Assembly (NCBI GenBank): GCA_002403905.1
Contig: DHIR01000278.1
Span: 1-13,801 of the forward strand
DNA from: Mucilaginibacter sp. UBA4741
GTDB taxonomy: Bacteria; Bacteroidota; Bacteroidia; Sphingobacteriales; Sphingobacteriaceae
Length of the DNA: 13,801 bases
Direction: 5' to 3'
The notes under the pieces were generated by a model, which saw only the letters and a list, made by a program, of their open reading frames with translations, was not told the origin of the DNA and made no database searches. Positions 5,632 through 13,801 of this stretch are shown piece by piece; the stretch's first letter is position 1; each line of letters begins with the position of its first letter. The position numbers and the translations under genes are program-made.

Positions 5632-6486
5632 TTACCTTTCTTCCCTACTCAAAATAAACGCTAACAGATCATGTATGGGTTGTTTAATGATCTTGCCGAT
5701 GTGGATGTCTTGTGTTTGGGCGAGGGCGTTTAGCTCTTGGGCAAATACAAAGGCTATGGAGCCTACAAAGTGGCTTTTATAGGTATGGTATTCGGGATAT
5801 GATTTGATATTGGTGTCAATAAACTCTTGCAGCCCTTTTTTTATCAGGTTGCTGCCGTATTCTGTTTTACGGATAACGTTAAAAAACCGTGCGAATGATG
5901 CCAGGTAAGAGTTTGGCGAAGGTTTTTGATAAACGTTCTGTATAACCTCTTCTTTGGTTAACTGATAGGTGTTACTAAATAGCGTATGTATATCCTCGGG
6001 CATCAGGCCGTATAAAAAGTCGGTTATAAGGGCTTTGCCAAACCAGGTGCCCGATCCTTCATCGCCTAAAATAAAACCCAGGCCGTGTTTGCCAGAATGT
6101 ATCTCCTCGCCATCAAAAAAAGAAATATTTGAGCCGGTACCCAGTACGCAACATAACCCTTTTTCGTGACCACAGGTGGCGTATGCCGACCCTAACAGGT
6201 CGCTATCAATACTTATATAGGCTTTGGGAAATAATTGGCTCAGCGCGTTCGATACGATCTCATGCCTGTCCGGACTAGAGCAGCCCGCGCCAAAAAAGTA
6301 AATTTCTTTAACATCCGCGCTGTGGGCCACCATATCGGTTGCCTGATCGTGCACTATTTTTACAATTTCTTTTTCTGTTAAAAAGTATGGATTTAGTCCC
6401 GGTGTTCTAAATGACGTGGCTTCCTGCCCCGGTTGCTTAAGTAACCAATCTGTTTTTGTTGATCCGCTATCGGCAACTAAGATCAT
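5632..6486 (-). CDS. BadF/BadG/BcrA/BcrD-type ATPase, N-acetylglucosamine-kinase-like
   Basis: 284 residues of the actin-like ATPase/sugar kinase fold. Phosphate-1 motif: VADSGSTKTDW (residues 4-14, Asp6). Connect region: FFGAGCSSP (64-72). Phosphate-2 motif: LGTGSNISFF (115-124). A GFILGDEGSGTWFGK block (137-151) and a C-terminal adenosine motif, FVGSIAFVFA (240-249), follow. This matches the COG2971 N-acetylglucosamine kinase group, which phosphorylates amino sugars in the cytoplasm, often for recycling of cell-wall sugars. Substrate assignment is by family only. The start codon overlaps the stop of the upstream response regulator gene by 4 nt (ATGA), implying translational coupling. It is the last gene of the minus-strand cluster. 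Confidence 0.87.
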   Translation of the reverse strand: MILVADSGSTKTDWLLKQPGQEATSFRTPGLNPYFLTEKEIVKIVHDQATDMVAHSADVKEIYFFGAGCSSPDRHEIVSNALSQLFPKAYISIDSDLLGSAYATCGHEKGLCCVLGTGSNISFFDGEEIHSGKHGLGFILGDEGSGTWFGKALITDFLYGLMPEDIHTLFSNTYQLTKEEVIQNVYQKPSPNSYLASFARFFNVIRKTEYGSNLIKKGLQEFIDTNIKSYPEYHTYKSHFVGSIAFVFAQELNALAQTQDIHIGKIIKQPIHDLLAFILSREER

Positions 6487-6860
6487 GGCAATTCCTCGAG
6501 AATTTTAATGGAAAGTGGCTTGTGGATGAAATGGGTGATGTATTTATTGTCTGATGATCTTTTTATATCCGTTGGATCAAAAGACGATGACAGTAAAAAT
6601 ATTTTTACGCTGCTTTTATCAATACTTAGTTTATCGTAAGCCTCTAAAAACTCAAACCCGCTCATTAATGGCATCCTGATATCTAAAAAAATAACATCGG
6701 GTTTTACTGAGCCATCGCCCAGCATCTTGATAGCTTCTATTGGCGATTCGCTTACAATAATGTTTTCGGCAAACTTGCTGCTCTCCAATAGCCGACGTGT
6801 GACAAAATTATCTATGTAATTGTCATCAACTAGCAGGCATGTATGATAAGATGCAGTCAT
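6483..6860 (-). CDS. Receiver-only response regulator (CheY-like)
   Basis: 125 residues consisting of one receiver domain. Acidic pair Asp12-Asp13 (LLVDDN), phosphoacceptor Asp60 (FLDIRMP), Ser91-92 at the switch position (FLLSSS) and Lys114 (HKPL) are all present, so it should be phosphorylatable. No output domain follows and only 11 residues remain after Lys114, a slightly short final helix. There is no histidine kinase gene in the window, so the phosphodonor is encoded elsewhere. It lies 28 nt after the tolC-like stop and overlaps the kinase gene downstream. A perfect TAnnTTTG match on the minus strand (TATTTTTG, 6875-6868) lies a few bases upstream of its start, but without an obvious -33 element. 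It overlaps a weak ATCAAA/TTTGAT hairpin (6866-6889). Confidence 0.9.
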   Translation of the reverse strand: MTASYHTCLLVDDNYIDNFVTRRLLESSKFAENIIVSESPIEAIKMLGDGSVKPDVIFLDIRMPLMSGFEFLEAYDKLSIDKSSVKIFLLSSSFDPTDIKRSSDNKYITHFIHKPLSIKILEELP

Positions 6861-6888
6861 TATGCATCAAAAATAACTAAATATTTGA

Positions 6889-8211
6889 TTATTGGATATT
6901 TATGTTGTTAGTAATTTGCTTTAAAGTTACTTCTGCCACCTTGGATTGGTATTGTGCAGCAAAAAATGTGGATTGTGCATCTAAGTAATTCCTTTGTGCT
7001 TCGCGGATCTCTAACGGGGTTATTGTACCTATTTTATACTTATCCAGCGATATTTCGAGGTTACGTTTAGCTATAGCTACGTTTGATTGCCCCAGCCTTA
7101 TCAAATCAAGTCCCGATAAATAACTTACATATAAGTTACTTATTTGCGCCTCTACATTTAATCGGGTTTGCTTTATATCAATAACAGCATTATCTATCTG
7201 TATTTTAGCATTACGTTCCTTACGGGTTTGGTTAAAGCCGTCAAAAATATTTATTGAAGCAGTAAGGCCGTAGTTTAAGCCATGAACATCCTGCTGCTGG
7301 GTAAAGCCGGCAGGGGTTTTACTATTACTCCAGGCGTAACCCGCGTTTACACCTACTACCGGGTAACGCGTAGCTTGCACCTGTTTCAAGTTAATATCGG
7401 CAATACGCTTACTGATTTGTGCCGATATGATGGTTGGGTTTTGCGTTTGCGCGCTGGCAATAATATCACCCAAAACCATTTTATTGTCCACAATTATGGT
7501 ATCGGCTACGGTAAAATCGGTTTGCAGATCGCGCACCAGCAACTGGTTAAGCTTTATTTTTGAGGCTTTAATTTGTTGTTGCAGTTTTAAAAACGCGGCG
7601 GTATCGGTATTCAAACTTACCTGCGCATTCAATACATCCAGATGCGATACTGTGCCTACGCTAAACTTATCATTAGCATATTTTAACTGCGTGCGTGATA
7701 TATCCATTACACCTAACTGCGCCTTAATCTGCTCGTTTTGGTTAATCAGGTCGTAATAGGTTAATATTACATCGCCGGTGGTGCTTAACACGGTATCGTG
7801 CGTGGTTACGGCACTCAGCTCGTTTAATTGTTTAAACTGGTCATAATTAGCAAACATAGAGAAGCCATTAAAAATGGTCCAGTTAAGGTTTGGGCCATAA
7901 CTTAAACTGCTGTTTTTAGCACTAGGTATAGTAACCGTTGTACCGTCAGATTTTGTTTGGACAATATGCTGCCTGCTATTGTTTTGGCTAAGATTACCCG
8001 TAACAACCGGTAAAAACCCTGCATTACCAACGGTAACGTTATTTTGCGCTATGCTATTATTGTTTTTAGCTAATACAATGTTGTAGTTGTTTTTTAAAGC
8101 TATTTCAACGGCTTCCCTCAGGGTTAATAAGGGTGCATTTTGTGCTTTAACAGTGGCAATAACGGCCATATAGCAAAACAGCAAGCAAGCTAATTTTTTA
8201 AGTTTCATCAT
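6889..8211 (-). CDS. TolC-family outer-membrane efflux channel
   Basis: 440 residues (438-439 if a later Met of the start is used) with a signal peptide cut after TVKAQ. Two internally related halves carry the TolC signature: TLREAVEIALKNNYNIVLAKNN at the mature N terminus, long heptad-like helices, and NYLDAQSTFFAAQYQSKVAEV near the C terminus. The family forms trimeric channels crossing the outer membrane and periplasm as the exit duct of tripartite pumps. The gene begins 3 nt after the RND pump gene, which fixes its role as that pump's partner. The start codon pair ATGATG allows either Met. Confidence 0.93.
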   Translation of the reverse strand: MMKLKKLACLLFCYMAVIATVKAQNAPLLTLREAVEIALKNNYNIVLAKNNNSIAQNNVTVGNAGFLPVVTGNLSQNNSRQHIVQTKSDGTTVTIPSAKNSSLSYGPNLNWTIFNGFSMFANYDQFKQLNELSAVTTHDTVLSTTGDVILTYYDLINQNEQIKAQLGVMDISRTQLKYANDKFSVGTVSHLDVLNAQVSLNTDTAAFLKLQQQIKASKIKLNQLLVRDLQTDFTVADTIIVDNKMVLGDIIASAQTQNPTIISAQISKRIADINLKQVQATRYPVVGVNAGYAWSNSKTPAGFTQQQDVHGLNYGLTASINIFDGFNQTRKERNAKIQIDNAVIDIKQTRLNVEAQISNLYVSYLSGLDLIRLGQSNVAIAKRNLEISLDKYKIGTITPLEIREAQRNYLDAQSTFFAAQYQSKVAEVTLKQITNNINIQ

Positions 8212-8214
8212 TGC

Positions 8215-11200
8215 TTATTCGTTTTCAATAGTTTTTACTTTTCTTTTTTTCTTGGTTGATGTTTCAGCAGGATCTTCGGCATCAGGGTCATGGCGCTCTT
8301 TTGAAGCAATAAGCACATACATCATTGGGATAACGTATAGCGTTAACACCAACGAGAACAACATGCCTCCAATAATTACGATGCCTAATGATACCCGACT
8401 TTTTGCACCGGCACCCAATGCTAATGCAATGGGCACCGAGCCCAGCACAACCGCCATACTGGTCATTAATATTGGGCGCAAACGTGCGGTAGCAGCTTCA
8501 ACAACAGCTTCGTACTTAGCTAAACCATGCTCCATACGTTGATTGGCAAACTCAACAATTAATATACCGTTCTTGGTTACCAATCCTACCAGGGTAATGA
8601 TACCTATCTCGCTAAAAATGTTTAATGTTTGATCAAATAACCACAATGATAAAAACGCCCCCGCGACAGCCAATGGCACGGTAAGCATAACGATAACCGG
8701 GTCTTTAAAGCTTTCAAATTGAGCAGCCAACACAAGGTAGATCAATAATAACGCGAAGATGAAGGCGTACATAATGTTAGACGCGCTCTCGGCAAAATCC
8801 CTTGATGCACCGCTTAACGCGGTACTAAAGGTATCATCCAATTGTTCTTTAGCAATCCGGTTCATTTCGTTAATGCCATCGCCCACAGTATGCCCCGGTG
8901 ATAAATTTGCCGAGAACGTAGCCGACTTGAACCTGTTAAAGTGGAATATGGCCGGTGGTGTAGCATCCTCATCAACCTTCACAACATTATCCAGCTGTAT
9001 TAGTTTACCTACGTTGTTGCGAACATAAATGGTTTTTAGGTCAAGCGGCTGGTCGCGGTTGGCTCTATCAGCTTGTGCTATAACCTGGTATTGTTTACCA
9101 TTTAACAAGAAATAAGCTAAACGGCCATTACTATAATATAGCTGCAGTGTTTGCGCAATATCAGCTACCGATACACCCAGATCGCGGGCACGAGCACGGT
9201 CTGTAACTACCCTTAACTCTGGTTTAGTAAATTTAAGGTTAACATCCGGTGTAACAAAAACCGGGCTTTTACTCACCTCGGCAAAAAAACCAGGTAGTAC
9301 TTTACGTATCTTTTCAAAATCCTGGTTCTGTATTACAAACTGCACTGGTGCCCCACTTTTGGCACCGCCACCGCCGGCACTTATGGTTTGCTCCTGCTGA
9401 ACGGATACCCGTGCATCGGGCATACGGCTTACTTTTTTGGTTAACCAATCGGCAATATCTTGTTGTGAGCGTTTCCGCTCATCGGGTTGTACCAAACCAA
9501 TTCGGCCAAAACCATTATTTACAGCCCCGTTGCCACCGCCACCTGCGGCTATAATTTCCAGGTTTACATTCGCCTCTGGTATTGAGTCGGCAATCATATT
9601 GGATAGGTTATCCATGTACCTGGTCATATACTCGTACGATGCTCCTTCTGCACCGGTAACGCCATATCGCAGCATGCTTTTATCATCAAGCGGAGCCAAC
9701 TCAGATTTGATTACTTTGTTAAGCCCTAAAATTATTCCTAACGATCCTATCAGGATAGCTATAGCTATCCACCTATGTTTCATAAAATTGACCAGCGTTT
9801 CCGTATAGGCGTTGGTCATTTTTATAAAAAATGGCTCGGTACGTTCGTAAAATTTTGATTTTTTTGAGCCTTTACGGATCAGCTTAACATTAAGCATCGG
9901 GGTTAACGATAGTGATACAAATGCTGAGATCAATACCGAGCCTGCAACTACTACCGCAAACTCGCGGAACAATCGCCCCGTAAATCCTTGTAAAAACACA
10001 ATGGGTAAAAACACCGCCGCCAAAGTAACAGAGGTTGATACTACCGCGAAAAATATCTCGGCCGAGCCTTCGAAGGCTGCTTTACGGATCTCCATGCCGG
10101 CCTCTACTTTTTTGTAGATGTTCTCCGTCACCACAATACCATCATCAACCACCAGCCCCGTGGCGAGGACTATCCCCAGCAACGATAATATGTTAATGGA
10201 ATAGCCAAAAACATACATGATAAAGAATGCCCCTATCAATGATACCGGTATATCAATTAACGGCCTGAAAGCTATGAGCCAATCTCTAAAGAAGAGGTAA
10301 ATAATAATTACCACCAGTATAAATGATATGCCCAGCGTTTCTTCAACCTCGGTGATGGATTGATTGATAAACTGGGTATTATCCAATAATACTTTTACGT
10401 GGATATCGGCCGGCAAGTCTTTTTTTAACTGGTCAAACCTTTTATAAAAATCTTTAGCTATTTGCACATAATTTGCACCGGGTTGTGGCACAATAGCCAA
10501 CGCCACCTGTAATACGCCCGATTCTTTAAACGCAGTTTCTTCGTTTGCCGATCCAAGCACGGCATAGCCTACATCTTTTAAACGTACCACCCTGTTGCTA
10601 TCGGCACGAATGATCATGTCATTAAACTCTTTTTCGGTACTCATTTTACCAATGGCCCGTATAATAAGTTCGGTGTTGTTACCCTCTATTTTACCGGCAG
10701 GTAACTCTACGTTCTCCTTATTTAAGGCATCAGTAATATCACTTGCTGCAAGGCCTAATGAGGATAGCTTAGCAGGGTCGATCCATAGACGCATAGCGTA
10801 TTGGCGCTGGCCCTGTATGTTAATGGCACTTACTCCGGGTATAGTTTGCAAGCCTTCCTGTAATACGTTTTCGGCATAATCATTTACCTGGGTAATGTTA
10901 CGCTTATCGCTGGTTACAGATACGGTAATAATATTGTCGGCATTCGCATCAGCCTTGCTAACTACCGGCGGGGCGTTAATATCCTGTGGTAACTGGCGCT
11001 GCGCCTGGCTCACTTTGTCGCGCACGTCATTGGCTGCGGTTTCCAAATCGGCATCCAAATCAAACTCAACCGTGATTTGGCTGCTACCTACCGAACTTGT
11101 TGATGATATATTACGGATACCCGGCACACCGTTAATGGCTTTCTCTAACGGCTCGGTAATTTGCGATTCGATTACATCGGCATTAGCGCCCGAGTAACTG

Positions 11201-11346
11201 GTACTAACAGATATAATTGGCGGATCTACCGACGGGAAATCACGAATACCTAAAAAATTGTAACCTATAATACCAAATACAACAATTACGATAGACATAA
11301 CTGTTGCCAGTACCGGCCTTTTTATACTAACTGAGGATAAACTCAT
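8215..11346 (-). CDS. RND multidrug efflux pump, inner-membrane subunit (AcrB/HAE1 family)
   Basis: 1043 residues, normal for the family. TM1 is at about 11-32, followed by the porter domain, TM2-6 (about 335-485), the second porter/docking half, and TM8-12 (about 855-1015). The proton relay is complete: Asp401-Asp402 in TM4 (GLVVDDGIVVTEN) and Lys925 in TM10 (GLVTKNGILIVEF). The protein exports hydrophobic or amphipathic compounds against the proton gradient as a trimer with the adaptor and the TolC channel. Two Gly-rich stretches in the second porter half (AAGGGGNG, about 600-607, and SAGGGGAKSG, about 656-665) are noticeable. The C terminus ends in a charged tail (about 1015-1043) rich in Lys. 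Substrates cannot be inferred. It starts 10 nt after the adaptor gene. Confidence 0.95.
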   Translation of the reverse strand: MSLSSVSIKRPVLATVMSIVIVVFGIIGYNFLGIRDFPSVDPPIISVSTSYSGANADVIESQITEPLEKAINGVPGIRNISSTSSVGSSQITVEFDLDADLETAANDVRDKVSQAQRQLPQDINAPPVVSKADANADNIITVSVTSDKRNITQVNDYAENVLQEGLQTIPGVSAINIQGQRQYAMRLWIDPAKLSSLGLAASDITDALNKENVELPAGKIEGNNTELIIRAIGKMSTEKEFNDMIIRADSNRVVRLKDVGYAVLGSANEETAFKESGVLQVALAIVPQPGANYVQIAKDFYKRFDQLKKDLPADIHVKVLLDNTQFINQSITEVEETLGISFILVVIIIYLFFRDWLIAFRPLIDIPVSLIGAFFIMYVFGYSINILSLLGIVLATGLVVDDGIVVTENIYKKVEAGMEIRKAAFEGSAEIFFAVVSTSVTLAAVFLPIVFLQGFTGRLFREFAVVVAGSVLISAFVSLSLTPMLNVKLIRKGSKKSKFYERTEPFFIKMTNAYTETLVNFMKHRWIAIAILIGSLGIILGLNKVIKSELAPLDDKSMLRYGVTGAEGASYEYMTRYMDNLSNMIADSIPEANVNLEIIAAGGGGNGAVNNGFGRIGLVQPDERKRSQQDIADWLTKKVSRMPDARVSVQQEQTISAGGGGAKSGAPVQFVIQNQDFEKIRKVLPGFFAEVSKSPVFVTPDVNLKFTKPELRVVTDRARARDLGVSVADIAQTLQLYYSNGRLAYFLLNGKQYQVIAQADRANRDQPLDLKTIYVRNNVGKLIQLDNVVKVDEDATPPAIFHFNRFKSATFSANLSPGHTVGDGINEMNRIAKEQLDDTFSTALSGASRDFAESASNIMYAFIFALLLIYLVLAAQFESFKDPVIVMLTVPLAVAGAFLSLWLFDQTLNIFSEIGIITLVGLVTKNGILIVEFANQRMEHGLAKYEAVVEAATARLRPILMTSMAVVLGSVPIALALGAGAKSRVSLGIVIIGGMLFSLVLTLYVIPMMYVLIASKERHDPDAEDPAETSTKKKRKVKTIENE

Positions 11347-11356
11347 GATCGGCAGC

Positions 11357-12457
11357 TTATTTAATTACTTTAATAATTTTTAAAGGAACTTTAGGGCGCA
11401 TTTGTATAATGCCCGATATCACCACACTATCACCCGGCTTTAAGCCGCTAATGATCTGGATCTTGGTATCGGTACGCACATCTGTTTTTACAGGTTTTGC
11501 AACTGCCATGCCTTTGTGATAAACATACACTACGCTGCCCTTCAGATCGGGCACTACACACTCTGTAGGCAGCATAATTGTTTTCGGTATCTGATCCAGC
11601 GCTAAATTGATCTTGGCAAAAGCGCCGGCGGTAAGTAGCCCTTTAGGATTGTCAGACTTAGCGCGGATAGTAATGGTGCGCGAGTTTACATCAATAGATG
11701 GCTCGATAGCATAAACAACCGCCTTGAATTTTTGCTGTGAGCTGGTTACCGTAAAACTTACTTTACTGCCTTTATTAATCAGCGATAAATACTTTTCGGG
11801 GATTGAAAACGTAATTTTTGCCGGATCAATGTTGATCAGCGAGGCTATAGAAGTATTAGCTGAAAGATAACCACCCGGGCTTACCGAACGCAAACCAATT
11901 GTACCAGAAAAAGGTGCCCTGATCTCTGTTTTAGCTATCTGCGCTTTTATTACATCACTTTGCGCCTTTAACGTATTTAAGCCGGTAAGCGATGTATCAT
12001 ACTCCTGCTGGCTTATGGCCTCTTTTTGCAGCAATATTTTGTTGCGATATTCATTTTGCTTAGCTAAGGCTATTTGATAGTCGTTTTGTTTTAAAGCGGC
12101 TACCTGGTCAAGGTTGTATACTTTAACCAATAGCTGCCCTTTACTAACACGTGTGCCTTCTGTAAAGTATATACCGGTAATATTGCCCGCGGTCTCACTT
12201 ATCAGGTTTACCTTTTCGTTAGCATCTATGGTACCGGTTATATCAATATTATTATCAAGCGTGGTGTCTTTAACTATCATCAGCTTTACAGAAACCGGGC
12301 CGTTACGGCCACCTTTTTTGCCGCCACCTTTCACATCGCCATCTTTGCTTGCGGTAATTGCATCTCGTTTTTTAGCACTATTGCTAAAAAACTTGTTGTA
12401 AATTAAGACGACGATCACCAACGCCAGCAAAATAAATATATAATACCTGGTTTTCAT
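11357..12457 (-). CDS. RND efflux periplasmic adaptor (membrane fusion protein)
   Basis: 366 residues with an N-terminal membrane anchor (about 5-23) and no lipobox Cys, so it is probably a signal anchor rather than a lipoprotein. A Gly/Lys-rich linker follows (GGGKKGGRNG, 44-53). Then come the first lipoyl half (about 82-115, NLISETAGNITGIYFTEGTRV), a short alpha-hairpin (about 117-176), the second lipoyl half (TEIRAPFSGTIGLRSVSPGGYLS, 177-199), a beta-barrel and a membrane-proximal domain. It joins the inner-membrane pump to the TolC channel. The hairpin is short, as in MexA/AcrA-like adaptors or smaller. The gene lies 13 nt after marR and 10 nt before the pump gene. Confidence 0.93.
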   Translation of the reverse strand: MKTRYYIFILLALVIVVLIYNKFFSNSAKKRDAITASKDGDVKGGGKKGGRNGPVSVKLMIVKDTTLDNNIDITGTIDANEKVNLISETAGNITGIYFTEGTRVSKGQLLVKVYNLDQVAALKQNDYQIALAKQNEYRNKILLQKEAISQQEYDTSLTGLNTLKAQSDVIKAQIAKTEIRAPFSGTIGLRSVSPGGYLSANTSIASLINIDPAKITFSIPEKYLSLINKGSKVSFTVTSSQQKFKAVVYAIEPSIDVNSRTITIRAKSDNPKGLLTAGAFAKINLALDQIPKTIMLPTECVVPDLKGSVVYVYHKGMAVAKPVKTDVRTDTKIQIISGLKPGDSVVISGIIQMRPKVPLKIIKVIK

Positions 12458-12470
12458 ATCCTGATAATAA

Positions 12471-12926
12471 TTAGATGTTATAAGATGTAGATTCTTTAAA
12501 TTGTTCTAAGTTGTCCCTCATTTTTGCTAACACGCTTTCAAATATTTCCATATCATGTGCCGTTACGTTTTTTGAAGCGGATTGATTCATGTGCTCAAAA
12601 ACTCTTATAATGTGGGGTACAGTTTTTTTAGCTTTATCTGTTACACCTAACAAATGCTGCCGCCTGTCAGCAGGATTAATTTGCCGGTATACAAAACCTT
12701 TATCCGTAAGCTCATCAATTATCTTTACGATGATCGATTTATCCTTACCCAGTTTTTCGGCAAGAGCCTTTTGGGTAAGCTCGCCATCATGGTAGCAAAT
12801 TACAGTAAGCGGGTAATAATAGCGGTTGATATCCAAATGCTCCATATGGTTGCCCAGCACAGTCAAGTACTCCCGGCCCAAAACATTTAGTTTGCGCGAT
12901 ATCGGCTCAATTAATTTTACTTCCAT
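12471..12926 (-). CDS. MarR-family transcriptional regulator
   Basis: 151 residues with the winged helix-turn-helix at about 48-100: LTQKALAEKLGKDKSIIVKIIDELTDKGFVYR, with the recognition helix around 61-74, then the wing with the conserved DRR (87-89). MarR dimers usually repress their own operon and release DNA on binding phenolic or other toxic small molecules. As the first gene of the marR-adaptor-pump-channel cluster it most likely represses the pump and itself, perhaps also the divergent peptidase. A candidate operator is the inverted repeat at 12934-13015. No ligand can be inferred. Confidence 0.93.
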   Translation of the reverse strand: MEVKLIEPISRKLNVLGREYLTVLGNHMEHLDINRYYYPLTVICYHDGELTQKALAEKLGKDKSIIVKIIDELTDKGFVYRQINPADRRQHLLGVTDKAKKTVPHIIRVFEHMNQSASKNVTAHDMEIFESVLAKMRDNLEQFKESTSYNI

Positions 12927-12933
12927 AAATTAG

Positions 12934-13015
12934 ATGTCATAAATGTAAATAGTTATAAAACGTAATAGTTGCATGTATCAACCATTTTACAACAACAGGT
13001 TCAAGTTTATGACAT
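12934..13015. promoter_or_regulatory. Widely spaced inverted repeat in the divergent marR / peptidase control region
   Basis: ATGTCATAAA (12934-12943) and its exact inverse complement TTTATGACAT (13006-13015) lie 62 nt apart in the 129-nt region between marR and the M61-type gene. The left half begins 8 nt upstream of the marR start. GTAAATAG also occurs twice in direct orientation (12945-12952, 13028-13035). Promoter elements here are weak: the best minus-strand -33 candidate is TTG at 12981-12979, with a poor -7. Repressor binding sites for MarR are a plausible reading; the spacing is longer than in a typical single operator, so two separate half sites or two sites are possible. Confidence 0.4.
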
Positions 13016-13055
13016 TGGCACATTAAGGTAAATAGCAAAATTTCTACCTTGCGCT

Positions 13056-13801
13056 ATGAAAAAAATTAAATTATCAGTTGTTTTTTCTTTAATCCTACTT
13101 TGTATGGCTACAATAGTTAATGCTGCAGATAACACCAATATTACATATATTGTTTCCTTCCCCGAGGCACAAGCGCATTATGCTGATGTAGAAATGAAAG
13201 TTACCGGGTTAAAGCAAAATATCCTTGAACTTAAAATGCCCGTTTGGACACCCGGCTCATACCTTGTGCGCGAGTTTGCCAAGAACATTGAGACACTTAG
13301 CGTAACCGCCAATGGAAAGCCACTTTATGCACAAAAGGTCCGTAAAAATATATGGCAGCTTAATACCGAGGGTATAGCAACCGTGATTGTTAAATACCGC
13401 GTTTACGCTTTCGAAATTTCGGTACGTACCAGTTTTATCGATGCATCGCACGCGTTTCTATCATCGCCTGATATTTTTTTATATCCGGGTAATATGCTGC
13501 ACGTACCTGCAACTATACATATTATCCCTTATAAAGGATGGACAACGGTATCGACCAGTTTAGAAAAAGTTAATGGTGATGCGTTTACACGTTACTCGCC
13601 TGATTTTGATATTTTGTTCGACTCGCCTATTGAGGTGGGTACGCAGGATGTTTTTGGCTTTGATGTCGACGGCGTAAAATATGAGGTCGCCATGGTTGGC
13701 GGCGGCAAATACGATAAACAGCGCCTTAAAAAAGACCTGGCAAAAGTTGTAGCCGAAGAGGTGGCCATTTTTGGTGAGAACCCCAACAAGCACTATACCT
13801 T
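13056..13801 (+). CDS. Secreted M61-family (glycyl aminopeptidase-like) peptidase, N-terminal part
   Basis: From the ATG at 13056, 248 codons are open to the window edge; the gene continues beyond it. A signal peptide (about 1-23, ending IVNA) is followed by the M61 N-terminal beta-sandwich domain. Its hallmark MPVWTPGSYLVREFAKNI lies at about 61-78, followed by an immunoglobulin-like region (YRVYAFEISVRTSFIDASHAF). Full-length members also have a catalytic HExxH domain and often a PDZ domain; both would lie outside the window, so activity cannot be judged. The gene is divergent from marR with a 129-nt shared upstream region. Frequent A-rich codons after the start and lack of Shine-Dalgarno sequence are normal for this phylum. 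Confidence 0.88.
   Translation, partial: MKKIKLSVVFSLILLCMATIVNAADNTNITYIVSFPEAQAHYADVEMKVTGLKQNILELKMPVWTPGSYLVREFAKNIETLSVTANGKPLYAQKVRKNIWQLNTEGIATVIVKYRVYAFEISVRTSFIDASHAFLSSPDIFLYPGNMLHVPATIHIIPYKGWTTVSTSLEKVNGDAFTRYSPDFDILFDSPIEVGTQDVFGFDVDGVKYEVAMVGGGKYDKQRLKKDLAKVVAEEVAIFGENPNKHYT

Overview
The window looks like chromosome of a Bacteroidota species, most likely family Sphingobacteriaceae (Mucilaginibacter or Pedobacter type); this is inference. It rests on the AT-rich sequence, starts without Shine-Dalgarno sequences, a TTTG/TAnnTTTG-type promoter, a TonB-dependent receptor with an N-terminal carboxypeptidase-regulatory-like domain, an OMP_b-brl-type porin, and an M61-family peptidase with Bacteroidota-like features. 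No phage, insertion sequence or CRISPR array is visible.

Left edge (1-617). The start of an Lrp/AsnC-type regulator runs off the left edge on the minus strand. Divergent from it is a compact transcription unit with no protein gene: a Bacteroidota-type promoter (200-231), two tandem tRNA-like RNAs (291-402 and 434-548) and a strong intrinsic terminator (581-617). Each RNA folds as a class II tRNA with a leucine-type D arm and T arm. Both also have G73, GUC at the anticodon position, a conserved T.T mismatch in the anticodon stem, an over-long D loop and a 40-44 nt structured variable arm. Base pairs covary between the two copies. This is the most unusual object in the window and the best candidate for an undescribed system.

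Middle (618-5630). A small secreted protein gene precedes a TonB-dependent outer-membrane receptor gene, probably for a metal or metal-chelate. Convergent to them is a secreted SGNH/GDSL hydrolase fused to a LamG-like domain. A bidirectional terminator and a 25-nt imperfect inverted repeat follow, then a small outer-membrane beta-barrel gene on the minus strand.

Right (5632-13055). Six minus-strand genes are tightly packed in the order MarR regulator, RND membrane-fusion protein, RND inner-membrane pump, TolC-like outer-membrane channel, receiver-only response regulator, BadF/N-acetylglucosamine-kinase-like protein. Gaps are 13, 10, 3 and 28 nt, ending with a 4-nt overlap. The first four form a self-regulated tripartite efflux operon; the last two probably belong to the same transcript or to a promoter inside it. 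Divergent from marR, a secreted M61-family peptidase gene (13056 onward) runs off the right edge. The shared 129-nt intergenic region carries a widely spaced perfect 10-bp inverted repeat that may be the operator.
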